From a virus, in the IMG/VR virus record IMGVR_UViG_3300046516_000521, positions 1 to 34,322 of that record: 34,322 nucleotides of DNA; one strand, given 5' to 3'. The translations under genes were made by a program, and so were the position numbers. Positions 6,029 to 12,727 of this stretch are shown one piece after another; within the stretch, counting starts at the first letter, position 1; every line of letters begins with the position of its first letter. Below the pieces are notes generated by a model. The model was not told the DNA's origin. It did not search any database and worked only from the letters and a program-made list of their open reading frames with translations.

Positions 6029-6401
6029 TACCACGCGGGCAACGAACAATTGCGAGTGCGTATGGTGCTATCGCAAGGGGCTCGCGAAATCCATGCGGGA
6101 CGCATCCCTAGACGCCGCGAAGGTCACTTACTCGGCATATCGGAAATGCCGGACCTGCGGCAGCCGCGAGCGGTGGACGTACAACCGCATGTGCACGCAA
6201 TGCCGGCCGGTCCCTCGCCCGACGTCCAAGCAAAACGCCCTCTTGCACGAGCATACGCATTACGAAGGCGGACCCTGCAAGAACTGCGGGAACAAGATCA
6301 GATATACCTGCAACGACACATGCATCGTTTGCGCGGCGAAGAAGGTCCGAGCTCGTGATGCGATGCGCCTGGCTACCCTAGCCCTGGAAGGATTTACCTA
6401 A
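5796..6401 (+). CDS. protein with four tandem CX2CX11CX2C zinc knuckles
   Basis: A 201-residue protein. ATG 5796 follows GGAGGAG; an in-frame GTG at 5778 is less likely. Four metal-binding units share exactly the same spacing: C27/C30/C42/C45, C73/C76/C88/C91, C118/C121/C133/C136 and C161/C164/C176/C179. They repeat every 43-46 residues. Most units are introduced by a Tyr-containing YxG or YSAY lead and carry basic residues between the Cys pairs. The knuckle resembles the finger of phage endonuclease VII-type proteins and the single finger in the gene at 2318. No nuclease core is visible. A nucleic-acid-binding, array-type role is inferred. It is translated inside the end of the preceding frame. 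Confidence 0.75.
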   Translation: MKKPGAVGNARAAAQAAHEPSYIGCPCWTCGGRRKRTLDRRCAECPPPARDPITARRQDATRLGKRTYEGSPCSRCHNTTRATNNCECVWCYRKGLAKSMRDASLDAAKVTYSAYRKCRTCGSRERWTYNRMCTQCRPVPRPTSKQNALLHEHTHYEGGPCKNCGNKIRYTCNDTCIVCAAKKVRARDAMRLATLALEGFT

Positions 6402-6402
6402 G

Positions 6403-6684
6403 ATGCGAAAGCGTGCGGATCGAAGAATGCCGGCGGAAACTCACACGCTCTCGCTTACCGGCGGCGAGCTACCGGACGGGACCCTAGCCAAGCACATGAT
6501 CGAAGTCTCTCTGAGCTACCTAGCCGGCGCCGTCCACGATATCATCTTCGTCACTCGCGGGAAGACCGGGCACGGTATGGACCTGCTCTTCCAGGATCTC
6601 GGCATTCAACTCAGCCGGCTAATCCAGGGGCGGGACGCCGCGGAACCCGCCGCGGAACCGGAGCAAGAGGAGCTTGCGATATGA
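6403..6684 (+). CDS. hypothetical protein, 93 residues
   Basis: ATG 6403 follows GGAAGG at about 12 bases; a second in-frame ATG at 6427 has a poorer site. The protein has a strand pair (THTLSLTGGELPDGTLAKHM) and helices (VSLSYLAGAVHDIIFVTRG; MDLLFQDLGIQLSRLIQG), with an acidic Glu/Ala/Pro tail. It ends in an ATGA overlap with thyX. No family recognised, and there is no evidence linking it to thymidylate synthesis beyond adjacency. Confidence 0.6.
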   Translation: MRKRADRRMPAETHTLSLTGGELPDGTLAKHMIEVSLSYLAGAVHDIIFVTRGKTGHGMDLLFQDLGIQLSRLIQGRDAAEPAAEPEQEELAI

Positions 6685-7394
6685 CCCCGCGTGAAATACA
6701 GACTACCATAGAACGGGCGGCGCATACCCCCGTACTCGACCATGGCTTCGCCCGATTGATCGACCACCAAGGTTCCGACCTTTCCGTCGCTCGGGCTGCT
6801 CGCGTCTCCTACGAAGCGGCCTGGCGGGCTGGCAAGGATGTCGGCAGTGACGCCAAGCTCATCCGGTATCTCTGGACGCACGAGCATACTAGCCCGTTCG
6901 AAGCGGTCACCTTTACCTTCGAAGTCAAGGCGCCGATCTTCGTCCTGCGACAATGGCAGAGGCATCGTACTTGGTCATACAACGAGGTGAGCGCGCGGTA
7001 CACGGAGCTGCCGGAGGAGTTCTACGTGCCCAGCGCGGAGAACGTCGGCGAGCAAGCGACGAAGAACAAGCAGGGGCGGCAGCCCAGCGCGCTCGACCGG
7101 ACGGGGGAGCTATTCTCCTACCGGATCGCGTGTGAGGCGGCTTTCGATACGTACCGCGAACTGCTCGACGCGGGCTGGCCGCGGGAACTCGCGCGGAACG
7201 TCCTGCCCCTCGCTACGTACTCGCACATGTTCGCCACAGTGAACCTGCGGAACCTCGCGCACTTCCTCAGCCTACGTCTCGACCCCCACGCTCAGTGGGA
7301 GATCCAGCAGTACGCCAAAGCGCTCACCTTCCTCATCGGTCCAATCGTCCCGGTCTGCCTGGACGCATTTAGGATCAACGGAGAACTCCCATGA
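6681..7394 (+). CDS. thyX: flavin-dependent thymidylate synthase ThyX
   Basis: A 237-residue protein of normal length for the family. The ThyX signature RHRxxSxNExSxRY is intact at residues 94-107 (R94, H95, R96, S99, N101, E102, S104, R106, Y107). Other family features are VSYEAA, a HTSPFE segment near residue 70 that contributes to dUMP/FAD binding, and the C-terminal RNLAHFLSLRLDPHAQWEIQ helix with arginines for dUMP. It methylates dUMP to dTMP using methylene-tetrahydrofolate and reduced FAD in the host cytoplasm, raising dTTP supply for phage replication. Coupled by ATGA to both neighbours. Identification is firm. Confidence 0.96.
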   Translation: MTPREIQTTIERAAHTPVLDHGFARLIDHQGSDLSVARAARVSYEAAWRAGKDVGSDAKLIRYLWTHEHTSPFEAVTFTFEVKAPIFVLRQWQRHRTWSYNEVSARYTELPEEFYVPSAENVGEQATKNKQGRQPSALDRTGELFSYRIACEAAFDTYRELLDAGWPRELARNVLPLATYSHMFATVNLRNLAHFLSLRLDPHAQWEIQQYAKALTFLIGPIVPVCLDAFRINGELP

Positions 7395-7963
7395 TCGGCA
7401 ACTTCGCTCCGTGCCTCTCGTTCACCCTCCGCGAGGAAGGCGGCTTCTCCGCCAACCCCCGTGACCCCGGCGGCGCGACCATGCAGGGGATTACCCTAGA
7501 GACCTTGCGACACTTCACGGGGCAGAAGTCCCTTGGGGTCTCGGATCTTAAAGCGATGTCCACAAACCTCCGCGATCAGATCTACCTCGAAGGCTACTGG
7601 AACCCGATCTGCGGCGAGGATCTCCCGCTCGGGTTCGATCTCATGGTCTTCGACATGGCCGTGAACGCTGGACCTGCTACCTCGGCCAAGCTCCTTCAAC
7701 GCGTGCTCCACGTCGAAGCGGATGGGAGGATCGGCCCGGCAACCCGCGCTGCGATCGACCGCTACCTCTGGACCGACGCGGAGTTCTACCGGAACGCGCC
7801 GCTGGTTTGGCCAGCCCCGAGCCGGGTCCAGCAGCTCCTTCACATTCTCTGCCTTCAGCAGAACGCGTACTACACGCAGCTCGGATTAGCTACCTTCCGC
7901 AAGGGCTGGGTCTCCCGGACCAATCGGCGGTACGATGCCGCGCTCGCGATGACAGGGATCTGA
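7391..7963 (+). CDS. GH108-type endolysin (N-acetylmuramidase)
   Basis: A 190-residue protein. The N-terminal glycoside hydrolase family 108 signature is complete: REEGGF with the likely catalytic Glu at residue 15 or 16, then DPGGATMQGIT. It is followed by YWNPICGEDLPLGFDLMVFD and MAVNAGPATSAKLLQRVL, matching the GH108 plus C-terminal peptidoglycan-binding (PG_binding_3) layout, with ADGRIGPATRAA as the binding repeat. It cleaves the glycan backbone of peptidoglycan at the end of infection. No signal peptide is obvious, so release would need a holin. The membrane peptide directly downstream is the best candidate. Confidence 0.92.
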   Translation: MIGNFAPCLSFTLREEGGFSANPRDPGGATMQGITLETLRHFTGQKSLGVSDLKAMSTNLRDQIYLEGYWNPICGEDLPLGFDLMVFDMAVNAGPATSAKLLQRVLHVEADGRIGPATRAAIDRYLWTDAEFYRNAPLVWPAPSRVQQLLHILCLQQNAYYTQLGLATFRKGWVSRTNRRYDAALAMTGI

Positions 7964-7967
7964 GCCC

Positions 7968-8114
7968 ATGATCTCCGACCTTCCCGCGGACAACATCATC
8001 AGCTTCACGATCGAAGCTGTGAGCTATGCAACCTCGGTCGGCTGCGTCCTCTGCGCCGTGGCCATCATCGGGGTCCTCCTCCTCATCAACTACCTAGAGA
8101 AGTCAGCGCCGTGA
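7968..8114 (+). CDS. holin-like membrane peptide, 48 residues
   Basis: ATG 7968 lies 4 bases after the endolysin stop. Residues 1-18 are polar and acidic (ISDLPADNIISFTIEAVSYA), then one hydrophobic helix runs to about residue 41 (SVGCVLCAVAIIGVLLLINY), ending in a short basic tail. A single-membrane-span protein next to the endolysin is typical of a class III-like or small holin. It could instead be an inner-membrane spanin component or antiholin. Its TGA overlaps the GTG of the glycosyltransferase gene. The role is inferred from location and hydropathy. Confidence 0.55.
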   Translation: MISDLPADNIISFTIEAVSYATSVGCVLCAVAIIGVLLLINYLEKSAP

Positions 8115-8785
8115 AAAAAGAGAAATCCATCCTCATGGGCATGCCGAGCGGGGATACGATCGTCGCTCAGACTGCCATGTGTTTTACCAACGCAGCCTTC
8201 GCCCTTCGCAACGCCGGCTACCACGTCGCGTGGCTGAATACCACGGGAACGCTCGTCGACTGGAACCAGTATGAACTCGCTATGGAATGCCTGGAAGGCG
8301 GTCACGACTACCTCTGGCTCATTGATAGTGACATGTTCTTTGCTGGCGATGTCGGGATTGATCTCATCCGTCGCGATAAGGATATCGTGGGATGCGACTA
8401 CCGCAGCCGCAAGGCGCCTCGCGAGTTCACTACGAAGTTTCACGAGGGCAAGGGCCGCGGACCCGAACTGACCCATACGAGTTCCGAGGATACCGGCTGC
8501 CGGGAGGTGAATTTCTGCGCTACCGGGATGCTCATGATCCGCAGACGCGTATTTGAGAAAATGCCGCCGCCGTGGTTCCGCTGCACGGTCGAGCTAACCG
8601 ATGGGAAGATCATGCGGACGGGGAACGATGCGAACTTCTGCATAGACGCCCAGAAGCATGGCTTTCACGTATGGTGCGACTTCTACGCCTCGCGCAAAGT
8701 CGCGCACATTGGCCAGTTCCCGCTCTTCCGGGACATGGCTCACCCGCCTGCTCCCGCCCACGATGACAACCTACCGAAAGGCTGA
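8111..8785 (+). CDS. DxD glycosyltransferase (GT-A type), copy 1
   Basis: A 224-residue protein with GTG start at 8111 overlapping the previous TGA. The N-terminal strand SILMGMPSGDT, the segment NTTGTLVDWNQYELAMECLE and the metal-binding LIDSDMFF (D72 and D74) are the hallmarks of a small GT-A glycosyltransferase. Later features are VGCDYRSRK, ATGMLMIRR and the acidic GNDANFC segment. The protein transfers a sugar from a nucleotide donor; the acceptor cannot be read. Phage enzymes of this kind may modify DNA bases, virion proteins or host surface glycans. It is paralogous to the next gene. There is an inserted stretch (GKGRGPELTHTSSEDTGC) absent from the paralogue. Confidence 0.8.
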   Translation: MKKEKSILMGMPSGDTIVAQTAMCFTNAAFALRNAGYHVAWLNTTGTLVDWNQYELAMECLEGGHDYLWLIDSDMFFAGDVGIDLIRRDKDIVGCDYRSRKAPREFTTKFHEGKGRGPELTHTSSEDTGCREVNFCATGMLMIRRRVFEKMPPPWFRCTVELTDGKIMRTGNDANFCIDAQKHGFHVWCDFYASRKVAHIGQFPLFRDMAHPPAPAHDDNLPKG

Positions 8786-8791
8786 CCACGC

Positions 8792-9385
8792 ATGAAAATC
8801 CTCATCGGAATGCCCTGCGGCGAGACGATCAAGACGGATACGGTCTTCGATCTCGTCCGCGGGATGGCCGCTCTCCGGGCGGACGGGCACACGCTCGGGT
8901 TCGCGACGGAAGAGGGAACCCTAGTCGACGAGAACCAAAACCGCCTCGCACAGGCGGCTCTCGACGCCGGGGTCGACGCCCTTTGGCTCATCGACAGCGA
9001 CATGACCTTCGATCCGCGCGTAGGCGTCGCACTCGCCAGACACCTCACCTACGGCGGTCATGATGTAGTCGGGTGCACGTACCCTAAGCGCAAGTTCCCG
9101 CACAACCTCGTCGGCAAGCATCTGGACGGGCGGAAGTTCGAACGCTACGAAGTCGGCGAGCAGCAGGTCGACTACCTCGGAACCGGCATGCTCATGATCC
9201 GCACGGCCCTCTTCCGCACCTTCCCGCGGCCATGGTTCAAATGCATCGCTGGGGCGGAGAGCTCGGACTACGTGGGAAATGACATGTTCTTCTGCCGCGC
9301 TGTCGGCGCGCCGATCATCTGCGATTTCGATTACTCGCGGGACGTCGGCCATACCGGCCAGATAACTCACAGGATGGACGCATGA
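8792..9385 (+). CDS. DxD glycosyltransferase (GT-A type), copy 2
   Basis: A 197-residue paralogue of the preceding gene. It shares ILIGMPCGETIKTD, EEGTLVDENQNRLAQAAL, LWLIDSDMTF (D68 and D70), VVGCTYPKRKFP, GTGMLMIR and VGNDMFFC, ending in DVGHTGQ. The overall order is identical, so the pair arose by tandem duplication or joint acquisition. Catalytic residues look intact in both. Separated from the first by only 6 bases, it should be produced from the same message. The acceptor is unknown. Confidence 0.8.
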   Translation: MKILIGMPCGETIKTDTVFDLVRGMAALRADGHTLGFATEEGTLVDENQNRLAQAALDAGVDALWLIDSDMTFDPRVGVALARHLTYGGHDVVGCTYPKRKFPHNLVGKHLDGRKFERYEVGEQQVDYLGTGMLMIRTALFRTFPRPWFKCIAGAESSDYVGNDMFFCRAVGAPIICDFDYSRDVGHTGQITHRMDA

Positions 9386-9552
9386 GCGACGAAGCCCTAG
9401 ACGCAGCCCGCTACCGCTGGATCACCTCGGACGATCGCACCTATCGGGAGATCAAGGTCATCGCAGACCTATTCGATAATGTCGAAGACGGGGTTCTGAC
9501 CAAGGAGGAGATTGACGAGAAGATCGATGCGTTGATGCGGAGGAAGCAGTGA
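9382..9552 (+). CDS. hypothetical acidic protein, 56 residues
   Basis: ATG 9382 overlaps the stop of the glycosyltransferase, and the TGA at 9550-9552 overlaps the GTG of the nuclease gene. The product begins ALDAARYRWITSDDRTYREI and ends in an acidic helix (LTKEEIDEKIDALMRR). The opening ARYRWI pattern recurs in small phage proteins of unknown role. Confidence 0.65.
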   Translation: MSDEALDAARYRWITSDDRTYREIKVIADLFDNVEDGVLTKEEIDEKIDALMRRKQ

Positions 9553-10739
9553 CCCGGCAAACTCTCGATCCCAACCCGTTCTGCGAGCGCTCACCCTACC
9601 AGCCGAAGTTCTGGAGCAACACGTGGTGGCAGACCGCGGCCCATTGTCCGCGACACTTCTACTATGCGGTCATCCGCGGGCTCTCCCGCTCGGGAGCTAG
9701 CAGTTCCGTCCACCTGACCTTCGGCTCCCTCATCCACGAAGGCGCCGATGTGTTCTCCAAGGCTCGGGCTGCGGGCGCCGACACGGAACTCGCGACCGAG
9801 TTTGCCCTCGATCACGTGCTGAAGGCGAGCTGGCCGGAGGGCGCGAAGGAAGACATCTTCGGAGGAACCTATGGCCCGGTCTTTCAGTGCAACGACCGCA
9901 CGCGAACGAATTCGAAGAAAGGCATCACTCGGTGTCCTTGGAGTAAGGCCGAGCACCTTAACGCGTCTCACGAGGTCTGCCCTGGCTGCGGAGGACCGAT
10001 TACCGCTCGCATCGCCTACCTCTGCGCCGAGAAGGTCAAGAACCGGCGGACCCTAGCTCGTGCCGTAGTCGCGCTCTGCGACTATTTCACCGCGGGCAGT
10101 GTGCGCCCTCGGGTCCTCCCGGACGGGCGGATCGGGTCGGAGTATCGCTGGTTCCAGCCCCTGCCGATCCAAACCCCGGACGGCGACACGTACATGATGA
10201 CCGGGAGCATGGACGGCGTGGCTAGTGCGCCGGGCGTGGCAACGCTCATCCCCGAGTACAAGAGCACGCAGCGCGAGCCAGATGCAAAATTCTGGACTAG
10301 CTACGAGATGAGCCCGCAGGTTCATACCTACTCGTGGGCGGGCAATCGCGAGTTCGGGAAAGGGACCCGCGTGATGGTCTACGCGATCCACGTCGGGGTC
10401 GGCTTCGTAGAAGTCTACCCGAAATCCGTCTACCTAAGCCCGAACGCCCTGGCCGAGTGGGAAGCCGAGCTCGCGCACAAGGTGCAAGAGTTCGAACTTC
10501 GCGCTGCGCTCGCGCTCAAAGCGGAGGAGGAAGGGCGGGACCCTGCGACCGCGTACCCGCGGAACCTGGCCGCGTGCAACTCGCTGCCCGGCGCGAGTAC
10601 GACGCCGTGCCCGTTCCGAGATTTCTGCCGGCTCGACCCGGCAGACCGCGAGACCTTCCTCGCCGGCAACTTCTCTCAGAGCGATTACAACCCGCTCGGA
10701 GCGAAGGGCGCTGAAGGGACGCCGCAGGAAGACGCATAA
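9549..10739 (+). CDS. PD-(D/E)XK nuclease, RecB/Cas4-like exonuclease
   Basis: A 396-residue protein starting at GTG 9549. Motifs of the PDDEXK_1 (RecB/Cas4) superfamily appear in order: FGSLIHEG with H63, TGSMDGV with D222, PEYKST with E236 and K238, and QVHTY as motif QxxxY. An insertion around residues 115-155 holds a possible zinc site (C118, C131, C145 and C148 region, including CPGCGG). The C-terminus has three clustered Cys (AACN..., TTPCPFRDFC) as in Cas4-like proteins that bind an Fe-S cluster, although the set looks incomplete. It probably resects double-stranded ends for the recombinase encoded downstream. The gene block ends here before a regulatory gap. Confidence 0.82.
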   Translation: MTRQTLDPNPFCERSPYQPKFWSNTWWQTAAHCPRHFYYAVIRGLSRSGASSSVHLTFGSLIHEGADVFSKARAAGADTELATEFALDHVLKASWPEGAKEDIFGGTYGPVFQCNDRTRTNSKKGITRCPWSKAEHLNASHEVCPGCGGPITARIAYLCAEKVKNRRTLARAVVALCDYFTAGSVRPRVLPDGRIGSEYRWFQPLPIQTPDGDTYMMTGSMDGVASAPGVATLIPEYKSTQREPDAKFWTSYEMSPQVHTYSWAGNREFGKGTRVMVYAIHVGVGFVEVYPKSVYLSPNALAEWEAELAHKVQEFELRAALALKAEEEGRDPATAYPRNLAACNSLPGASTTPCPFRDFCRLDPADRETFLAGNFSQSDYNPLGAKGAEGTPQEDA

Positions 10740-10763
10740 TCACACTTCCATACACATTGAGAG
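10740..10763 (+). promoter_or_regulatory. 24-nt repeated element, copy 2 (candidate promoter/operator)
   Basis: TCACACTTCCATACACATTGAGAG begins at the last base of the nuclease gene's stop region and matches 3713-3736 at 22 of 24 positions. The differing bases are at element positions 16 and 18. It lies in a 64-base gap ahead of the gene at 10804. TTGACA occurs just after it (10767-10772) but lacks a matching -10 box. Confidence 0.5.
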
Positions 10764-10785
10764 CGGTTGACACGAGCCCGCTCTC
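10759..10785. repeat. 8-bp inverted repeat in leader
   Basis: GAGAGCGG (10759-10766) and CCGCTCTC (10778-10785) form a perfect 8-bp stem with an 11-base loop. The stem overlaps the end of the 24-nt element and stops just before the ribosome binding site GAAGGAG. It may be a leader hairpin, an operator, or the terminator of the upstream transcript, but no T-tract follows. Confidence 0.45.
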
Positions 10786-10803
10786 GAAGGAGCTCAGAAA
10801 TCG

Positions 10804-10977
10804 ATGGAACTCATGGTTCATAGCGGGCTTGGCCCGGAGGACAAGCAGGGTGTTGAAATCTACGTCACAAGCCAACGCCCCGACTGCCGTGTAACGGTTT
10901 ACAAATTCAAGGACTTTAACGGCAACGTGCTCAGCGTACAGCACTTCGAGCACGGCCCGCAGGATCAGCCAGAATGA
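10804..10977 (+). CDS. hypothetical protein, 57 residues
   Basis: ATG 10804 follows GAAGGAG by 11 bases; the stop TGA 10975-10977 overlaps the Sak4-like gene. The short product reads as a beta sheet (GVEIYVTSQRPDCRVTVYKF, then GNVLSVQHFEH) with a polar tail. It is the first gene after the second regulatory element and sits inside the recombination block. Function unknown. Confidence 0.65.
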   Translation: MELMVHSGLGPEDKQGVEIYVTSQRPDCRVTVYKFKDFNGNVLSVQHFEHGPQDQPE

Positions 10978-11882
10978 GCGAAATTTGGCTGCCAAACCGG
11001 CGCTTCAAAGCGATCGTCATCGCCGCGCCGAAGACGGGGAAGACAGGGAGCATCGCAGCCCTGGTCAACGCCGGGTACCGGGTGATCGTCGCAGCTTTCG
11101 ACCCCGGTTACGATATCCTGCTCAACTCGGTCGAGCCCGAGTTCGCGGACAACCTGATCATCCTCCCCTTCGAGGACGCGAGAGGTTTCCAGGGCAAGGA
11201 CAGTAAGATGACCGTAGGCCACATGGGCGCGCCCCTGGCCTTCGCGAAATTCGTCTCCTTCCTAAACGATGGCAAAGCGCGGCGCGCGGCTTGCCAAGGC
11301 GGTGAGGTTATCGATCTCGGCCCTTCAGACGGCTGGGGCACAGATACCTTCCTCATCGTCGACAACCTTACGAGCCTGAGCAAGGCGGCTTTCGCCCGTC
11401 TGCTCCACATGCAAGGGCTCAACCGGCAATCCCGTAGGCGTCGGGATTGGATGCTGGCGCAGGACGAGGTTGACGATATCCTGATCCAGCTCGCCTCATC
11501 TTTCTACACGTATCACCTAGTCGTCCTTGCCCACTGGACGATCCAGGGACCACGCGAGTTCGAAGATGAGGACAAGAAAAACCCGGACAAAACCGAGTAC
11601 AACAATGAGATTAAGGAGAGGGAGAAAGACCTTATTCCCACGAAACAGGTTCCGGCGAGTATTGGCCGGGTCCTTAGCCGAAACCTCTGCCAGCACTTTC
11701 CGTGCTGCGTGTGGGCAGAGGTTACTGAGCAGGGTAAGCGGATATTCAACTTACAACCAACGAATGTCCGAGACAGCGGAGTTCCCGTACGTCAAGGCAC
11801 TCTCCCTGCAACGCTGCCGATCGAAACAGGGCTTCATTCGATCTTCCGGGCAGTAACCGGAGCCCCTTCAACTCAGAGCTAG
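10974..11882 (+). CDS. Sak4-like RecA-fold ATPase (AAA_24), putative phage recombinase
   Basis: A 302-residue P-loop protein. Walker A is APKTGKTGS with K23 and T24, followed by a strand VIVAAFDPGYD. Walker B is TFLIVDNLTS near residues 126-135. A conserved VVLAHWT strand near residue 185 acts as sensor. This organisation fits the AAA_24 phage nucleotide-binding family that includes Sak4-type single-strand annealing recombinases, which are RecA-like and work with an SSB-like partner. The preceding PD-(D/E)XK nuclease and the following small protein support a recombination or replication-restart cassette. Family assignment is good; annealing activity is inferred. Confidence 0.75.
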   Translation: MSEIWLPNRRFKAIVIAAPKTGKTGSIAALVNAGYRVIVAAFDPGYDILLNSVEPEFADNLIILPFEDARGFQGKDSKMTVGHMGAPLAFAKFVSFLNDGKARRAACQGGEVIDLGPSDGWGTDTFLIVDNLTSLSKAAFARLLHMQGLNRQSRRRRDWMLAQDEVDDILIQLASSFYTYHLVVLAHWTIQGPREFEDEDKKNPDKTEYNNEIKEREKDLIPTKQVPASIGRVLSRNLCQHFPCCVWAEVTEQGKRIFNLQPTNVRDSGVPVRQGTLPATLPIETGLHSIFRAVTGAPSTQS

Positions 11883-11892
11883 GAAACCAGAA

Positions 11893-12402
11893 ATGTCAAA
11901 CGAGATCAAGATGACGCACCGCACTCTCGGCGATATGAGCAAGCCGCCCGCGAACCTTCCGACCGGAGTATGGGAGCTACGCGCTCTGAAAATCTCCGCC
12001 AAGGACGTTACCAAGACCAATCGGGATGGCGAGGAATACGAGACGAAAGAGTACACGCTGACGATGGAACCGATTGCTCCGTCCGCCAGCGTCAACCCGG
12101 AAGAGGTTGCGGAAGTCGACCCGCGTACCGGCAAGCCCGTGTACGATGGCAAGCGCCTGTTCCTCCGGTACACGGATGCCTTTGCATCTGACGTCAACCA
12201 GCTTGTCGCCGCGTTCAAGGCGATGGGCTTCGGCACGGAAGCGGTTTTCGAGGACATCATCGAGGAAAACCAAGTCCGCGGTAAGCGCGTGTTCGGCGAA
12301 GTGCACAACCGCACCTATCGCCGGAATGACGGAACCGATGGGGTTGAGCAGAAAGTTCGCTCGTGGGCGAGCACTGCCGCCGCTGACGGCTTCGCACTTT
12401 AA
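11893..12402 (+). CDS. putative ssDNA-binding-type protein beside Sak4
   Basis: A 169-residue protein starting at ATG 11893 after AGGAAACC. It is strand-rich: GVWELRALKISAKDVTKTN, EYETKEYTLTMEPI, RLFLRYTDAF, then a helix (VNQLVAAFKAMGF) and VRGKRVFGEVHNRTYRRNDG, ending in an acid/Ala/Phe tail. Beta-rich proteins of this size directly behind Sak4 or Erf-type recombinases are often OB-fold ssDNA-binding proteins or DUF669-like proteins. The RGKRVFGEVHNRTY segment matches the way such proteins describe a binding surface. No diagnostic motif proves it. Followed by a terminator. Confidence 0.5.
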   Translation: MSNEIKMTHRTLGDMSKPPANLPTGVWELRALKISAKDVTKTNRDGEEYETKEYTLTMEPIAPSASVNPEEVAEVDPRTGKPVYDGKRLFLRYTDAFASDVNQLVAAFKAMGFGTEAVFEDIIEENQVRGKRVFGEVHNRTYRRNDGTDGVEQKVRSWASTAAADGFAL

Positions 12403-12408
12403 GGGAAA

Positions 12409-12445
12409 GGGGGGCTTCGGCCCCCCAACTCTAAGTTGCAATTTT
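12409..12445 (+). terminator. intrinsic terminator with UUCG tetraloop
   Basis: GGGGGGC (12409-12415), loop TTCG, GCCCCCC (12420-12426): a perfect 7-bp GC stem with the very stable UUCG loop. A second short hairpin CAACT/AGTTG (12426-12438) and a T-run (12442-12446) follow. It ends the recombination block. Confidence 0.75.
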
Positions 12446-12455
12446 TACAGAAATC

Positions 12456-12476
12456 CACTTTTTTACGATTGAAAAG
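12456..12476 (+). promoter_or_regulatory. possible degenerate copy of the 24-nt element
   Basis: CACTTTTTTACGATTGAAAAG shares the CACTT start and the ATTGA-A-G end with the elements at 3713 and 10740, with one base less between them. It lies between a terminator and the first gene of the next block. The similarity is only partial and may be chance in an AT-rich leader. Confidence 0.25.
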
Positions 12477-12484
12477 GAAAGGTC

Positions 12485-12727
12485 ATGCTTTTCCTAGACG
12501 AGAACGGCCAGCCTACCCAAGTCGCTGACCGCGTACCCACGGATCGCATACGTGCGACCGTGCACTTACTCGTTAACATGATGGTCCGCGCCGGCACCGT
12601 AGCCGGTGAGTTCCTGGACATGCCGCAGCTTTGGGGCTGGCCTCGCGCAACCCGCGGCGGCGATCGCCCCGCACCTAGCCCGCCGGCTAACCCGACAGAT
12701 CGCCCAGCGGACGGCTGGAAGTCATGA
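12485..12727 (+). CDS. hypothetical protein, 80 residues
   Basis: ATG 12485 follows AAAAGGAAAGG, after the terminator and an AT-rich leader, so this is the first gene of the polymerase block. The N-terminal half is ordered (MLFLDENGQPTQVADRVPTD, then IRATVHLLVNMMVRAGTVAG); the C-terminal half is Pro/Arg/Asp-rich and probably flexible. It is coupled by ATGA to the UDG-exonuclease gene. Function unknown. Confidence 0.6.
   Translation: MLFLDENGQPTQVADRVPTDRIRATVHLLVNMMVRAGTVAGEFLDMPQLWGWPRATRGGDRPAPSPPANPTDRPADGWKS

Noticed and set aside
10767-10800. TTGACA at 10767-10772 as a sigma-70 promoter
   Set aside because: No acceptable -10 hexamer lies 15-19 bases downstream, and the TTGACA is in the loop of an 8-bp inverted repeat.
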